DNA from: Paractinoplanes bogorensis
GTDB taxonomy: Bacteria; Actinomycetota; Actinomycetes; Mycobacteriales; Micromonosporaceae
Assembly (NCBI RefSeq): GCF_018829635.1
Contig: NZ_JAHKKG010000008.1
Location: 434,001-498,000 of the forward strand
Reading direction: 5' to 3'
DNA length: 64,000 nucleotides
Part shown: positions 9,701-17,237 of the stretch, piece after piece
Layout of the letters: every line of letters begins with the position of its first letter
Numbering within the stretch: position 1 is the stretch's first letter
Notes under the pieces: model-generated
Seen by the model: the letters and a program-made list of their open reading frames with translations, nothing else
Databases searched by the model: none
Told to the model about the DNA's origin: nothing
Position numbers and translations under genes: made by a program

Positions 9701-9811
9701 TTCCCGATCAGCCACGCGGGCGGCGAGCAGACCCTGTATCTGGTCTTCAAACCGGTGGCCGGCGGTCCCGCGACCAACCTGTTCAACCTCAACTGGGTCG
9801 AGTTCGACTGA
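6737..9811 (+). CDS. secreted ThuA - PQQ-type sugar dehydrogenase - PKD multidomain protein
   Basis: The 1024-aa protein has a Sec signal peptide (RRAARLITAAAVAAPFLFA, cleavage after PAAAHS). Domains in order: ThuA-like class I amidotransferase-fold domain (about 25-215), glucose/sorbosone-dehydrogenase propeller (about 225-690, with GRVLHNTRGGQV, EDGLQSVAIDPDF, CCHVGGEIKFDGKGNLY and FLMGLRNPFRFD blocks), PKD domain (about 705-790, TVAFSSAGTTD...LAWDFDGNGTVDS), a linker with EVRVTDPEDGPVDCS, and a C-terminal CBM6-like jelly roll (about 890-1024, ending LFNLNWVEFD). It likely oxidises a bound carbohydrate in the envelope. Coupled by ATGA overlap to the Tat-exported isomerase. Confidence 0.85.
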   Translation: MRRAARLITAAAVAAPFLFASPAAAHSTDVLVFATSSNAPTVREIKGLGFDVTVTTKASDFTTKKLSPYEAVVFLRDGEVLDATQRAAFEAYVGSGKGFAGVRSAAETAGTWTFYDELLGARVTGTAAASAGTVTLTDPAPKTFPLTEQWYTFDTDVRGKQHVLATAAEKPVSWCQDFRGGRSWYSGLSVANRADSRQHLLTGIRWAATGKGLDCGATVESNYEKVTLNDEPGEPMTLAVLPDGRVLHNTRGGQVRMYDPATGLSPVIATVPVYVHDEDGLQSVAIDPDFVRNKWVYIYYAPRLNTPVDDPATPSVNEGDAPATSDDPTTWDKFKGYNQVSRVKLVETPTPHLDLSTEQKILRVDTDRGICCHVGGEIKFDGKGNLYLVTGDDTNASGSDGFTPINESPTQGPGYDAQRSAANTNDLRGKVLRIKVKADGSYTIPDGNLFRKTSQTRPEIFLMGLRNPFRFDVSKTGYVYVGDYSPDSRVPSATRGPEGTGRWIGTDKAGNYGWPYCYSPDLPYIDFDFVSRTSGAAFNCKAPVNESPRNTGLRNLPPVRTPQLNYTFNALTPCPGAYLATPPTTCGFQWPALGTGGVGPMGGPIYRSSQVKGDHEFPAYYDNTVVFGEFTRDKLFALRTDGKDKLLAVEPMLSSFVFDNPMDMEFGPNGELYVLEYGDGFFRANPDAQLAVVRYVKGGRAPTAAASATPTSGQAPLTVAFSSAGTTDGVTLAWDFDGNGTVDSTATDPSFTYTTNGVYNARLTVTDSSGRTGVATRTITVGNTAPVVEVVTPANGSFFAWGDTIPFEVRVTDPEDGPVDCSRVEVTLVLGHDEHGHGINSTTGCTGSLPSPADGADHAGGYLFLGVSASYTDRGTPALSTTGQAIVQTWRQQAETAQVRTGTASAATNDVDGDQHLTAIDDGDAIAFRPIDLNGVDGLTLRVAGGSATTVGAPRAQVEVRLGSPTGELVTTATVTATAGTGAWASQRFPISHAGGEQTLYLVFKPVAGGPATNLFNLNWVEFD

Positions 9812-9821
9812 CCCACGAACG

Positions 9822-9859
9822 GATGGATCGGGCCGGAACGCCGACCGGCCCGATCCATC
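9822..9859. terminator. strong hairpin between convergent genes
   Basis: A perfect 15-bp stem (GATGGATCGGGCCGG paired with CCGGCCCGATCCATC) with an 8-base loop lies 10 bases after the stop of the sugar-dehydrogenase gene and 9 bases before the stop of the response regulator on the other strand. There is no T-run, as is usual in high-GC actinomycetes; it probably works in both directions. Confidence 0.85.
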
Positions 9860-9868
9860 TCACCCTGT

Positions 9869-10525
9869 TCAGCTGCGGGGGCGGACCAGGCCGTTGTCGT
9901 ACGCGAAAATGACCGCCTGGATGCGGTCGCGGGCGCCGATCTTGGCCAGCACCCGGCCGACGTGTTTCTTTACGGTCGACTCGGTCAGCGTGAAGCGTTC
10001 GGCGATCTCGGTGTTGGTGGCGCCGTGGCCGATCGCCTCGAGGACCTCGCGTTCGCGTTCGCTCAGAGTGGCCAGCAACGGGTGCTCCTTCGGGGCCGGG
10101 CCGGCGTCCTGCAGGTAGGCGTCCATCAGCTTGCGGGTCAGGCTGGGCGCCACCACCGAGTCGCCGTCGGCCACGGCGCGGATGCCGGCGATCAGTTCCT
10201 CGGGGCGGGCGTCCTTGAGCAGGAAGCCGCTCGCCCCGGCGCGCAGTCCGGCGTAGACGTACTCGTCCAGGTCGAACGTGGTCAGGATGAGCACGTGGGT
10301 GCGCGAACCGGCGGCCGTGATGCGGCGGGTGGCCTCGATGCCGTCCATGCCGGGCATGCGCACGTCCATCAGCACCACGTCGGGGCGGGTCTGCTCGACC
10401 ATCCGGACCGCCTCGGCCCCGGCCGACGACTCGCCGACCACGGTCATGCCGGGGGTGCCGTCGAGCAGCATCCGGAAACCCATGCGCTGCAACGGCTGGT
10501 CGTCGGCGATCAGGACGGTGGTCAC
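9869..10525 (-). CDS. NarL/LuxR-family response regulator
   Basis: 218 aa. The receiver domain (residues 1-120) has the acidic pair D8-D9, phospho-acceptor D54 in VVLMDVRMPG, and the LLKD lysine. The C-terminal LuxR-type helix-turn-helix is LSEREREVLEAIGHGATNTEIAERFTLT (about 153-180). The start is GTG overlapping the kinase stop (GTGA at 10522-10525), so it is coupled to its cognate kinase. With the kinase and ABC exporter genes upstream, it probably controls its own operon in response to an envelope signal, as in many actinobacterial drug/peptide-sensing systems. Confidence 0.93.
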   Translation of the reverse strand: MTTVLIADDQPLQRMGFRMLLDGTPGMTVVGESSAGAEAVRMVEQTRPDVVLMDVRMPGMDGIEATRRITAAGSRTHVLILTTFDLDEYVYAGLRAGASGFLLKDARPEELIAGIRAVADGDSVVAPSLTRKLMDAYLQDAGPAPKEHPLLATLSEREREVLEAIGHGATNTEIAERFTLTESTVKKHVGRVLAKIGARDRIQAVIFAYDNGLVRPRS

Positions 10526-11685
10526 GCGGGCTCCTTCAGGACGACGTCGACCAGCCAGCCGTTCTCGGCCGGGCCGGCCGTGACCACACCGCCGTACATC
10601 GCGGCGCGTTCGCGCATGCCGACCAGACCATGGTGAGCTTCGGCCGGAGCGGCCCGCCCGTTGTCGCGTACGCGAACCCGCACCTCGCCCTGGTCGGCAG
10701 CGAGAGTGACCTCGGCACTCGCCCCTCGCCCCGCGTGTTTGAGGGTGTTGGTCAGGGCCTCCTGCACGATCCGGTAGACCGCGAGCTGCACGCCCCGGCC
10801 CAGCGTGTGCAGATCGCCCGAGGTCGAGTAGGTGACCGGCAGACCGGCCGCCCGCACGGTCGGCAGCAACCGGTCCAGATCGTCGATCCCGGGTTGCGGG
10901 GCCAGTTCGGGGTTGCCGTTCTCGTTGCGCAGCACGCCCAGCACCCGCCGCAGGTCGGCCAGGGCCAGCCGGCCGGTCTCGCCGATCAGGTGCAGCGGCT
11001 CGGCCAGGCCGGCCGTCTCCTCCCGCGCCCGGGCCAGCGTGGCGCCGCCGTCGGCCAGGCCCACGATCACCGACACGTGGTGGCCGACGATGTCGTGCAT
11101 CTCGCGGGCCACCCGGGCGCGCTCGTCGGCCACGGCCAGGCGGGCCCGCTGATCCCGTTCGACCTCGAGGCGTTCGGCCCGGTCCTCCAGGGCGATCAGG
11201 TAGGCCCGGCGGGTGCGGACCGCAACCCCGGACGCCACCGCGGCGGCTTCCGTGCCGATTACCAGGAACAGCGTGAGGGTGCGGTTCTCGGCCACCGGAT
11301 TGAGCCAGTAGATCTCGGCTATCAGCAGCGCCAGGGTGATCCCGGTGGCCCACAGCAGCGCCCGCCACGAGCTGCGCGAGGCCACCCCGAACAGCATGAT
11401 CAGCAGGACCAGGCCGGCGCTGACGCTGACGCCGGCCACCGCCAAGATCGTCTCGATGCCGGCCGTGACGAGGAAGGCCGGAAAAGCGTAGCGCCGCCGC
11501 CAATACAGCGCGGGCAGGTACAGCAGCGTCGCGATCGTGGCGCGGACCGGGTCGTCCACGATATTCGGAATGCTGACCAGCACGAAAGGGATGGCGACCA
11601 GGGTGTCCATCACCCACGGGCGACGCCGGTCGAACGCGCGCAGACGCGCCTGCCGGTCCACCAGCCATCCCTGCGTGCTGCTCAT
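10522..11685 (-). CDS. HisKA_3-type sensor histidine kinase
   Basis: 387 aa. Four to five membrane segments fill residues about 30-155, with almost no extracytoplasmic domain, so it is an intramembrane-sensing type. The dimerisation/phospho-acceptor region has H197 in REMHDIVGHHVSVIVG, and the ATPase domain has NENGNPE, EALTNTLKHA and VRDNGR blocks. It overlaps the response regulator by 4 bases and starts 13 bases after the ABC permease. Kinases of this layout commonly pair with adjacent ABC exporters as detectors of membrane-active compounds. Confidence 0.92.
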   Translation of the reverse strand: MSSTQGWLVDRQARLRAFDRRRPWVMDTLVAIPFVLVSIPNIVDDPVRATIATLLYLPALYWRRRYAFPAFLVTAGIETILAVAGVSVSAGLVLLIMLFGVASRSSWRALLWATGITLALLIAEIYWLNPVAENRTLTLFLVIGTEAAAVASGVAVRTRRAYLIALEDRAERLEVERDQRARLAVADERARVAREMHDIVGHHVSVIVGLADGGATLARAREETAGLAEPLHLIGETGRLALADLRRVLGVLRNENGNPELAPQPGIDDLDRLLPTVRAAGLPVTYSTSGDLHTLGRGVQLAVYRIVQEALTNTLKHAGRGASAEVTLAADQGEVRVRVRDNGRAAPAEAHHGLVGMRERAAMYGGVVTAGPAENGWLVDVVLKEPA

Positions 11686-11698
11686 GAGATCAATCTTC

Positions 11699-12448
11699 TC
11701 AGGCGTCGGTCTTCTTCAGCCGGTATGCCGCGGCGACGAGTGCCACCACAACGTAACCGGCGAAGACGGCCAGCCCGGTCCACGGGGCCAGCGTGCCCTC
11801 ACCGTGGGTCAGCGCCATCACCGCACTGCCGGCGTTGCTGGGCAGGTACGGGGTGATGGTGTCGGCCATCTTGTCGGGCAGCAGCGCGGCCAGCCCCGGC
11901 ACGATCAGCAGCAGACCGGCCAGGATCGCGATGGCACCGGCACTCGAGCGGACGAGCATGCCCAGCGCGACCCCGAGGATCGCGACCAGGCCCAGGTAGA
12001 GCCCGGCGCCGACCAGCGCCCGCAGCACCCCGTCGTCGGCCAGGGCGAGACTGCCCACCTTGTCGTTGAGCAGGGCCGAACTCACCGCGAAGGCGGCGAA
12101 CGCGCCCGCGGTCATCACGACGGCGGCGGCCAGCCCGGCGACCAGGCTCTTCGACCACAGCACGGGCAGCCGGCGGGGCACCGCGGCCAGGGTCGCCCGG
12201 ATCATGCCGGTGGTGTATTCGCTCGCCCCGAGCAGCGCGCCCAGCACACCGACGGTCAGGGCGGCCATGATGCTGCCGGAGAGGGCCAGGTCGACCGCGG
12301 ACAGGTTGTCGCCCGAGAACGAGGCCGACGCGATCGCACCGAACGCGATCAGCAGCACGACCGAGACACCGGTCGTGATCCAGGTGGAGCGGAGAGAGGA
12401 GAACTTGGTCCATTCGGCGGCGACGACGCCACCAGCAGTGATCTTCAT
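11699..12448 (-). CDS. ABC-2 type transporter permease
   Basis: 249 aa, six hydrophobic segments; the N-terminal block AAEWTKFSSLRSTWITT is typical of actinobacterial ABC-2 permeases paired with a separate ATPase. The ribosome site GAAGGAAAT lies just before the ATG. Its ATPase partner (13782-14678, same strand) is now 1.33 kb upstream because a TnpB element lies between them. Joining the flanks would restore an ordinary ATPase-permease junction. Confidence 0.88.
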   Translation of the reverse strand: MKITAGGVVAAEWTKFSSLRSTWITTGVSVVLLIAFGAIASASFSGDNLSAVDLALSGSIMAALTVGVLGALLGASEYTTGMIRATLAAVPRRLPVLWSKSLVAGLAAAVVMTAGAFAAFAVSSALLNDKVGSLALADDGVLRALVGAGLYLGLVAILGVALGMLVRSSAGAIAILAGLLLIVPGLAALLPDKMADTITPYLPSNAGSAVMALTHGEGTLAPWTGLAVFAGYVVVALVAAAYRLKKTDA

Positions 12449-12460
12449 CGGATTTCCTTC

Positions 12461-13781
12461 GTGTAGACCCCGGCTTTGGCCGCCGGGTGGAAACGGAGGC
12501 TGCGGCTGGTAGGCGCGCCGCCCGGTGTTTCACACACTGGATACGTATCTTGTAAGGCGTGGCTAAGGCCGTGAAGCGGGCCTTCAGGTTCCGCTTCTAT
12601 CCGACCACCGAGCAGGGCGCTGAGCTCGCCCGGACGTTCGGGTGTGTCCGGCTGGTCTACAACCTGGCGTTGCAGGCTCGCACCGAGGCATGGACGCTGC
12701 GACAGGAGAACGTCAACTACAACGCCACGTCGGCTCTGCTCACCGGGTGGAAGAAGACCGACGAACTCGCGTTCCTCAACGAGGTCTCCAGCGTGCCCTT
12801 GCAGCAGACCTTGCGGCATCTGCAGGCCGCGTTCGCCAACTTCTTCGCCAAGCGGGCCAGATACCCGACGTTCAAGAGTAAGAAGAGGTCGCGCCGGTCG
12901 GCGGAGTACACCGCCAGCGCGTTCCGCTGGCGTGACGGCAAACTCACCTTGGCCAAAATGGCCGAGCCCCTGAACATCGTGTGGTCGAGACCGCTGCCTG
13001 ACGGCGCAGCACCGTCCACAGTGACGGTGTCGCAGGACCCGGCCGGCCGCTGGTTCGTCTCCATTCTCTGTACCGACCAGGTCGAGCCGGCTCCGGCCAC
13101 TGCGGCGGCGGTCGGTATCGACGCCGGCCTGGACAGCCTGCTGACTTTGTCCACAGGGGAGAAGGTCTCCAACCCGCGGCATGAGCGTCAGGACCGGGCC
13201 CGGCTGGCTCGGGCCCAGCGGGAGCTGGCCCGTAAACAGAAAGGCTCGAACAACCGTGCCAAGGCCCGGGTCAAGGTCGCCCGGGTGCACTCCCGGATCA
13301 CCGACCGCAGGCGGGACCACCTGCACAAGCTGACGACTCGGATCGTTCGTGAGAACCAAACGATCGTGATCGAGGACCTTACCGTCCGCAACATGGTCAA
13401 GAATCACCGCCTGGCCCGCGCGATCAGTGATGCGGCCTGGCACCAGTTCCGCTTCATGTTGGAGTACAAGGCCGCCTGGTATGGCCGTGACCTGGTCGCC
13501 GTGGACCAGTGGTTCCCTTCCAGCAAGTTGTGCTCGGCCTGTGGACGACTGGCCGAGAAGATGCCGCTCGCCGTGCGGAGATGGGCATGCTCGTGCGGCG
13601 TCCTGCAAGACCGTGATATCAACGCGGCACGGAACATTCTCGCGGAGGGGCTCTCCGTGACTGCCTGTGGAGGCGGTGTAAGACCTCAACGGATGACCGT
13701 CCGGACGAGGCAGTCGCCAGTGAAGCAGGAAACCCCTGCGGCGACGAAGGGAACCTCGCGCCTCTAGGCACGGGGAGAAAG
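12461..13781 (+). mobile_element. IS1341-type (TnpB-only) IS605-family element
   Basis: A tnpB gene on the plus strand interrupts a minus-strand ABC operon. The left end carries a hairpin at 12469-12487 (CCCGGC/GCCGGG) and the right end a stem at 13754-13775 (CCTCGCGCC with GGCACGGGG, loop TCTA) followed by GGGGAGAAAGTCAA, the usual right end of this group. No tnpA is present. Ends are certain to within about 2 bases: deleting 12461-13783 or 12459-13781 gives the same product, in which the ATPase stop TGA is followed by AGGAAATCCG and the permease ATG. No target duplication is seen, as expected for the family. Confidence 0.85.
12559..13767 (+). CDS. tnpB: RNA-guided endonuclease TnpB (IS200/IS605 OrfB family)
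   Basis: 402 aa, full length, GTG start. The N-terminal helix-turn-helix region FRFYPTTEQGAELARTFG is typical. The split RuvC nuclease is intact by eye: D188 in VGIDAGLDSL, E272 in IVIEDLTVRNM, and D353 in DRDINAARN. The zinc ribbon has C325-x2-C328 and C344-x-C346 (the CxC form is common in this clade). The C-terminal tail (VTACGGGVRPQRM to the end) overlaps the predicted guide RNA. TnpB cuts DNA next to a short target motif under guidance of an RNA from the element's right end, which favours retention of the element. Likely active. Confidence 0.93.
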   Translation: MAKAVKRAFRFRFYPTTEQGAELARTFGCVRLVYNLALQARTEAWTLRQENVNYNATSALLTGWKKTDELAFLNEVSSVPLQQTLRHLQAAFANFFAKRARYPTFKSKKRSRRSAEYTASAFRWRDGKLTLAKMAEPLNIVWSRPLPDGAAPSTVTVSQDPAGRWFVSILCTDQVEPAPATAAAVGIDAGLDSLLTLSTGEKVSNPRHERQDRARLARAQRELARKQKGSNNRAKARVKVARVHSRITDRRRDHLHKLTTRIVRENQTIVIEDLTVRNMVKNHRLARAISDAAWHQFRFMLEYKAAWYGRDLVAVDQWFPSSKLCSACGRLAEKMPLAVRRWACSCGVLQDRDINAARNILAEGLSVTACGGGVRPQRMTVRTRQSPVKQETPAATKGTSRL

Positions 13782-13800
13782 TCAACGGGCGGCCTCGTAT
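13640..13800 (+). ncRNA. candidate TnpB guide RNA (reRNA/omegaRNA) with guide in ABC ATPase gene
   Basis: In characterised TnpB systems the scaffold comes from the 3' end of tnpB plus the right end, and the guide is the flanking DNA just past the right end. Here the scaffold would include the stem at 13754-13775, and the guide would begin around 13782, reading into the 3' end of the ABC ATPase gene (AACGGGCGGCCTCG...). The 5' limit is a guess. Based on position and the conserved right-end hairpin only. Confidence 0.45.
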
Positions 13801-14678
13801 TCGACAGCGTCGCGGGTCAGGTCCATGAACGCCTCTTCCAGCGAGGCGTTCTGCGGGGTGAGCTCGAACAGCGGGATGCCACGGGTGGACGCGGCCAGCC
13901 CGATCTCGCGGGCGGTGGTCCCGGTGACGAACAGTTCCTCGGCGCCGGTCGACGTGACGGTGATGCCGGCGCCGCCGAGCAGGGTGCGCAGTGCGTCGGG
14001 GGCGGGGGTGACGACCCGTACGCCCTCGGCCGTCACGAAGTCGTTCACGGTGGTGTCGGCCAGCAGTTTGCCCCGGCCGACGATCACCAGGTGGTCGGCG
14101 ATCAGCGACACCTCGCTCATCAGGTGCGACGAGAGCATCACGGTGCGGCCCTCGGCGGCCAGCCCGGCCAGCAGGTTGCGCACCCAGAGCACACCCTCGG
14201 GGTCGAGCCCGTTGACCGGCTCGTCCAGCATCACCACGGCCGGGTCACCGAGCAGCGCGGCGGCGATGCCGAGCCGCTGGCCCATGCCGAGCGAGAAGGC
14301 GCCGACCCGCTTGTGGGCGACCGCGCCCAGGCCGGCCAGCCCGAGCACCTCGTCGACTCGCGAGCGCGGGATTCCGTGCGTACGGGCCATCGCGAGGAGG
14401 TGGCTCACGGCGGTGCGGCCCGGGTGCACGGCCTTGGCCTCGAGCAGCACGCCGATCTCCTGCAGCGGGGCCTTGGCCGAGGCGTACGGCTTGCCGTTGA
14501 CCAGGACGTCACCTTCGTTGGGCCGGTCCAGGCCCACGATCATGCGCATGGTGGTCGACTTGCCGGCGCCGTTGGGGCCGAGGAAGCCGGTGACCTGGCC
14601 GGGCTTCGCCGTGAAGGAGAGGTGGTCGACCACGGTCTTCGCGCCGTACCGCTTGGTTACTTCGCGTACCTGAATCAT
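13782..14678 (-). CDS. ABC transporter ATP-binding protein (drug/peptide exporter type)
   Basis: 298 aa from ATG 14678 (GGAGAG upstream; an earlier in-frame ATG at 14708 lacks a site). Walker A GPNGAGKST (34-42), signature SLGMGQ (129-134), Walker B VVMLDEP (148-154), and an NLLAGLAAEGRTVMLSSHLMSE switch region. The C-terminal domain ends EYEAAR. It should pair with the permease at 11699-12448, but the TnpB element starts at its stop codon; the TGA stop lies exactly at the element junction. First gene of the ABC-kinase-regulator operon. Confidence 0.92.
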   Translation of the reverse strand: MIQVREVTKRYGAKTVVDHLSFTAKPGQVTGFLGPNGAGKSTTMRMIVGLDRPNEGDVLVNGKPYASAKAPLQEIGVLLEAKAVHPGRTAVSHLLAMARTHGIPRSRVDEVLGLAGLGAVAHKRVGAFSLGMGQRLGIAAALLGDPAVVMLDEPVNGLDPEGVLWVRNLLAGLAAEGRTVMLSSHLMSEVSLIADHLVIVGRGKLLADTTVNDFVTAEGVRVVTPAPDALRTLLGGAGITVTSTGAEELFVTGTTAREIGLAASTRGIPLFELTPQNASLEEAFMDLTRDAVEYEAAR

Positions 14679-14713
14679 GCTCTCCACGCTAGGATTCCGC
14701 GCCGCCAAGATCG

Positions 14714-14756
14714 TGGTACCAGGGGCGGCACTTCGAAGGGGCGACTGGTACCCAGG
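14714..14756. promoter_or_regulatory. paired GGTACC-centred sites in divergent intergenic region
   Basis: Two GGTACC palindromes (14715-14720 and 14747-14752) are 32 bases apart, about three helical turns, and each is flanked on one side by CT (CTGGTACC, in opposite orientations). They sit between the divergent ABC ATPase and aldo/keto reductase genes, where a regulator such as the operon's own response regulator could bind. Tentative. Confidence 0.35.
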
Positions 14757-14827
14757 TACACCTCGCGGGGGGTGGGGGGTAACAGCAGAACCCCTTTCGC
14801 CGTACGCAGGGCTCGTAGGTTGGGGGC

Positions 14828-15715
14828 ATGGAACTTGTGCTCAACAACGGTGTGACGATGCCGGCGCTCGGTCTCGGGGTCTACCAGAGTGCGCCCGAGG
14901 AGACCACGGCCGCCGTGGCCACCGCGCTCCAGACCGGTTACCGCCACGTCGACACGGCGGCGATGTACTTCAACGAGCGCGAGGTCGGCGAGGGCATCCG
15001 CCGTTCCGGGGTGCCGCGCGAGCAGGTCTTCGTCGAGACCAAGGTGTGGGTCAGCGACTACGGGTACGACGAGACGCAGCACGCCTTCGACAAGGCGGCG
15101 GCCAAGCTCGGCGTCGACCGGATCGACCTGCTGATCCTGCATCAGCCGGCCACCGACCGGTTCGACCGTACGGTCGCCGCCTACCGGGGTCTGGAGAAAC
15201 TGCTGGCCGACGGCAAGGTGCGGGCCATCGGGGTCAGCAACTTCATGCGCCACCACCTGGACGAACTGCTGGCCCGCACCGAGGTGGTGCCGGCGGTGAA
15301 CCAGATCGAGCTGCACCCCTACTTCAGCCAGCCGGACGTGCAGAAGGCCGACGACGAGCACGGCATCCTGACCCAGGCGTGGTCACCGATCGGCGGGATC
15401 ACGTTCTATCCGGGCTGGGGTGCGGACCGCAAGAACGTCCTCGAAGACCCGGCGGTCGGGGCGGTCGCCACCGCGTACGGGAAAACGCCTGCTCAGATTC
15501 TGCTGCGCTGGCAGTTGCAGCACGGTCGATCGGCGATCCCGAAGTCCACCAACCCGGGCCGCATCGCGGAGAACTTCGCCGTCTTCGACTTCGAGCTGAC
15601 CGCCGGCGACATGTCCCGCATCGATGCCCTCGACCTCGGCGTCCGTAACGGCCCCGACCCCGATGTGCCGCGCACCGAGCTGTTCAACCGCGTGATCCCC
15701 GAGGCTACGACCTAA
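14828..15715 (+). CDS. aldo/keto reductase (2,5-diketo-gluconate-reductase type)
   Basis: 295-aa NADPH-dependent (beta/alpha)8 oxidoreductase. The catalytic tetrad is present: D42 (HVDTA), Y47 (AMYFNE), K72 (VETKVW) and H105 (LILHQP). The cofactor-binding C-terminal block AIPKSTNPGRIAEN is also present. The substrate is unknown; relatives reduce keto-sugars, aldehydes and xenobiotic carbonyls. Start ATG follows GTTGGGGG. Divergent from the ABC ATPase with 149 bases between, holding two GGTACC sites. Confidence 0.92.
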   Translation: MELVLNNGVTMPALGLGVYQSAPEETTAAVATALQTGYRHVDTAAMYFNEREVGEGIRRSGVPREQVFVETKVWVSDYGYDETQHAFDKAAAKLGVDRIDLLILHQPATDRFDRTVAAYRGLEKLLADGKVRAIGVSNFMRHHLDELLARTEVVPAVNQIELHPYFSQPDVQKADDEHGILTQAWSPIGGITFYPGWGADRKNVLEDPAVGAVATAYGKTPAQILLRWQLQHGRSAIPKSTNPGRIAENFAVFDFELTAGDMSRIDALDLGVRNGPDPDVPRTELFNRVIPEATT

Positions 15716-15817
15716 GTAGGAGGCCGCGGCCGTACGGATCCGGCTGCGCGCCGATGCGGGGACCGATCGCCGCGCCCGAGGATGAGCGTCAACGTAACGA
15801 CGTCCTCGGGAGTGATC

Positions 15818-16255
15818 ATGTCGGTGGCACCGAACGAGCGCGCGCCGATCGCGTGGGCCTGGCCCGCCGTGTTCGGTCTGCTCACCCTGGTGGTTTTCGG
15901 CGGTGCGGCGGCCGGCCTGAAGTGGCAGTGGGACCGGTGGACCAGGCCCACGGCCGCGTCGGTCGCCGACTGCCGGCTCGCCCAGCAGCTGATCGACGAG
16001 GCGCAGGCGGCGCCGAGCGGTCCGGCCGACGCCGCCAGGTGGGAGAAGGGCATCCGGCAGACGCGGTACGAGCGGCTGGCCGACGCCGGGATCAGCACCG
16101 AGGTCGGCCGGTACGTCTCCTGGCAGGTCGTGCGGGCCACGGGTCAGGGGGAGCGGCCCTCGGCCCACCAGTTCCAGGTGATGACCGGCAACGCGGCCGG
16201 CCACTGTGACCGTAGCGGTGTCGACCTGCACATCCCGCCGATCGCCTTCCCCTGA
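15818..16255 (+). CDS. small single-span membrane protein, unknown
   Basis: 145 aa from ATG 15818, with CGGGAG just upstream; an earlier ATG at 15782 lacks a site. One membrane helix (about residues 14-33: WAWPAVFGLLTLVVFGGAAA) is followed by a soluble domain predicted outside the cell, with two cysteines (ADCRLAQQL and GHCDRSG) that could form a disulfide. No known domain recognised. It sits between an aldo/keto reductase and a convergent WYL regulator, 3 bases from the latter's stop. Confidence 0.6.
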   Translation: MSVAPNERAPIAWAWPAVFGLLTLVVFGGAAAGLKWQWDRWTRPTAASVADCRLAQQLIDEAQAAPSGPADAARWEKGIRQTRYERLADAGISTEVGRYVSWQVVRATGQGERPSAHQFQVMTGNAAGHCDRSGVDLHIPPIAFP

Positions 16256-16258
16256 GCG

Positions 16259-17218
16259 CTATCGCCCGGCGGCGCGTTCGAACCTGCGGGCCAGATCGGC
16301 GCAGGCCCCGGCGAGTTCGGGTGGGCCGACCACCTCGATGTCGGCGTCGTAGCGGGCGACCGCGGCGGCCAGGCCGGGCCACGACCACGATCCGAGCGTG
16401 AGCCGGCAGCGGTCCGGGGTGAGCGGCTCGATCAACCCCTCGCGGGTGTAGCGGGCCACCACCTCGGCGGGCAGCTCGACGATCACCGTGCCCTGACACG
16501 GCCAGCGGCCCGAGGTGTCGCCGGAACCACGGAACACGCTCGTCACGTACGTGGCCACGTCACCGCCGGGAAGCGTACGGGAAAGGAATCTCGGCCCGTT
16601 GGGAATGCGCAGCCGCATCCGGTCGATGCGGAAGGTGCGCCAGTCGGCGCGGTCGAGGTCCCACGCGACGAGGTACCAGCGGCCGTCCCAGGTGATGACG
16701 TGGTGCGGCTCGGCCCGGCGCGAGAGCTTCTCCCCGTAGTCGAACCGCAGAACCTCCCGTGCCTTGAGCGCGGAGCTGATGCTCAGAAGCGTTTCACTGC
16801 CAACCGATTTCCCCGTACGTGTGGTAGGCCGCTCGACGGCGGTGATGTCGAGCGCGTCGACGCGATGCCGCAGCCTCGACGGCATCACCTGGCGGATGGT
16901 GGTCAACGCCCGCTCGGCTCCCTCGGCCAGGTCGCGGCCGAGCGTGCCCCCGGCGATCTGCAGCGCGACGGTCAGCGCGACCGCCTGCTCGTCGTCGAAC
17001 AGCAGCGGCGGCAACTCGGTGCCGGCGCCGAGCCGGTAGCCGCCCTCGGGCCCCTTGACCGCGGCGATCGGATAGCCGAGCTCACGCAGCCGGTCGACGT
17101 CGCGCCGCACCGTGCGCAGGCTGATGTCGAGGCGTTCGGCCAGCACGGATCCGGACCAGTCCCGCCGCGTCTGCAGCAGCGACAGCAGGGCCAGCAGCCG
17201 CGCGGAAGTTTTCGGCAT
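16259..17218 (-). CDS. WYL-domain transcriptional regulator (YafY/DeoR-like)
   Basis: 319 aa from ATG 17218. The N-terminal winged helix (SARLLALLSLLQTRRDWSG, then LDISLRTVRRDVDRLRELG) is DeoR-type; the C-terminal half has a WYL ligand-binding domain (WDGRWYLVAWDLDRADWRTFRIDRM). It is divergent from a VOC protein with an inverted repeat between them, a very common actinobacterial pairing in which the regulator controls the VOC gene and itself. Confidence 0.88.
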   Translation of the reverse strand: MPKTSARLLALLSLLQTRRDWSGSVLAERLDISLRTVRRDVDRLRELGYPIAAVKGPEGGYRLGAGTELPPLLFDDEQAVALTVALQIAGGTLGRDLAEGAERALTTIRQVMPSRLRHRVDALDITAVERPTTRTGKSVGSETLLSISSALKAREVLRFDYGEKLSRRAEPHHVITWDGRWYLVAWDLDRADWRTFRIDRMRLRIPNGPRFLSRTLPGGDVATYVTSVFRGSGDTSGRWPCQGTVIVELPAEVVARYTREGLIEPLTPDRCRLTLGSWSWPGLAAAVARYDADIEVVGPPELAGACADLARRFERAAGR

Positions 17219-17237
17219 GAATCCGATTCTGCCCGAA

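Noticed and set aside
13782..13784. ABC ATPase truncated by the TnpB element
   Set aside because: The predicted excised junction gives the same TGA stop, so the protein end is most likely native.
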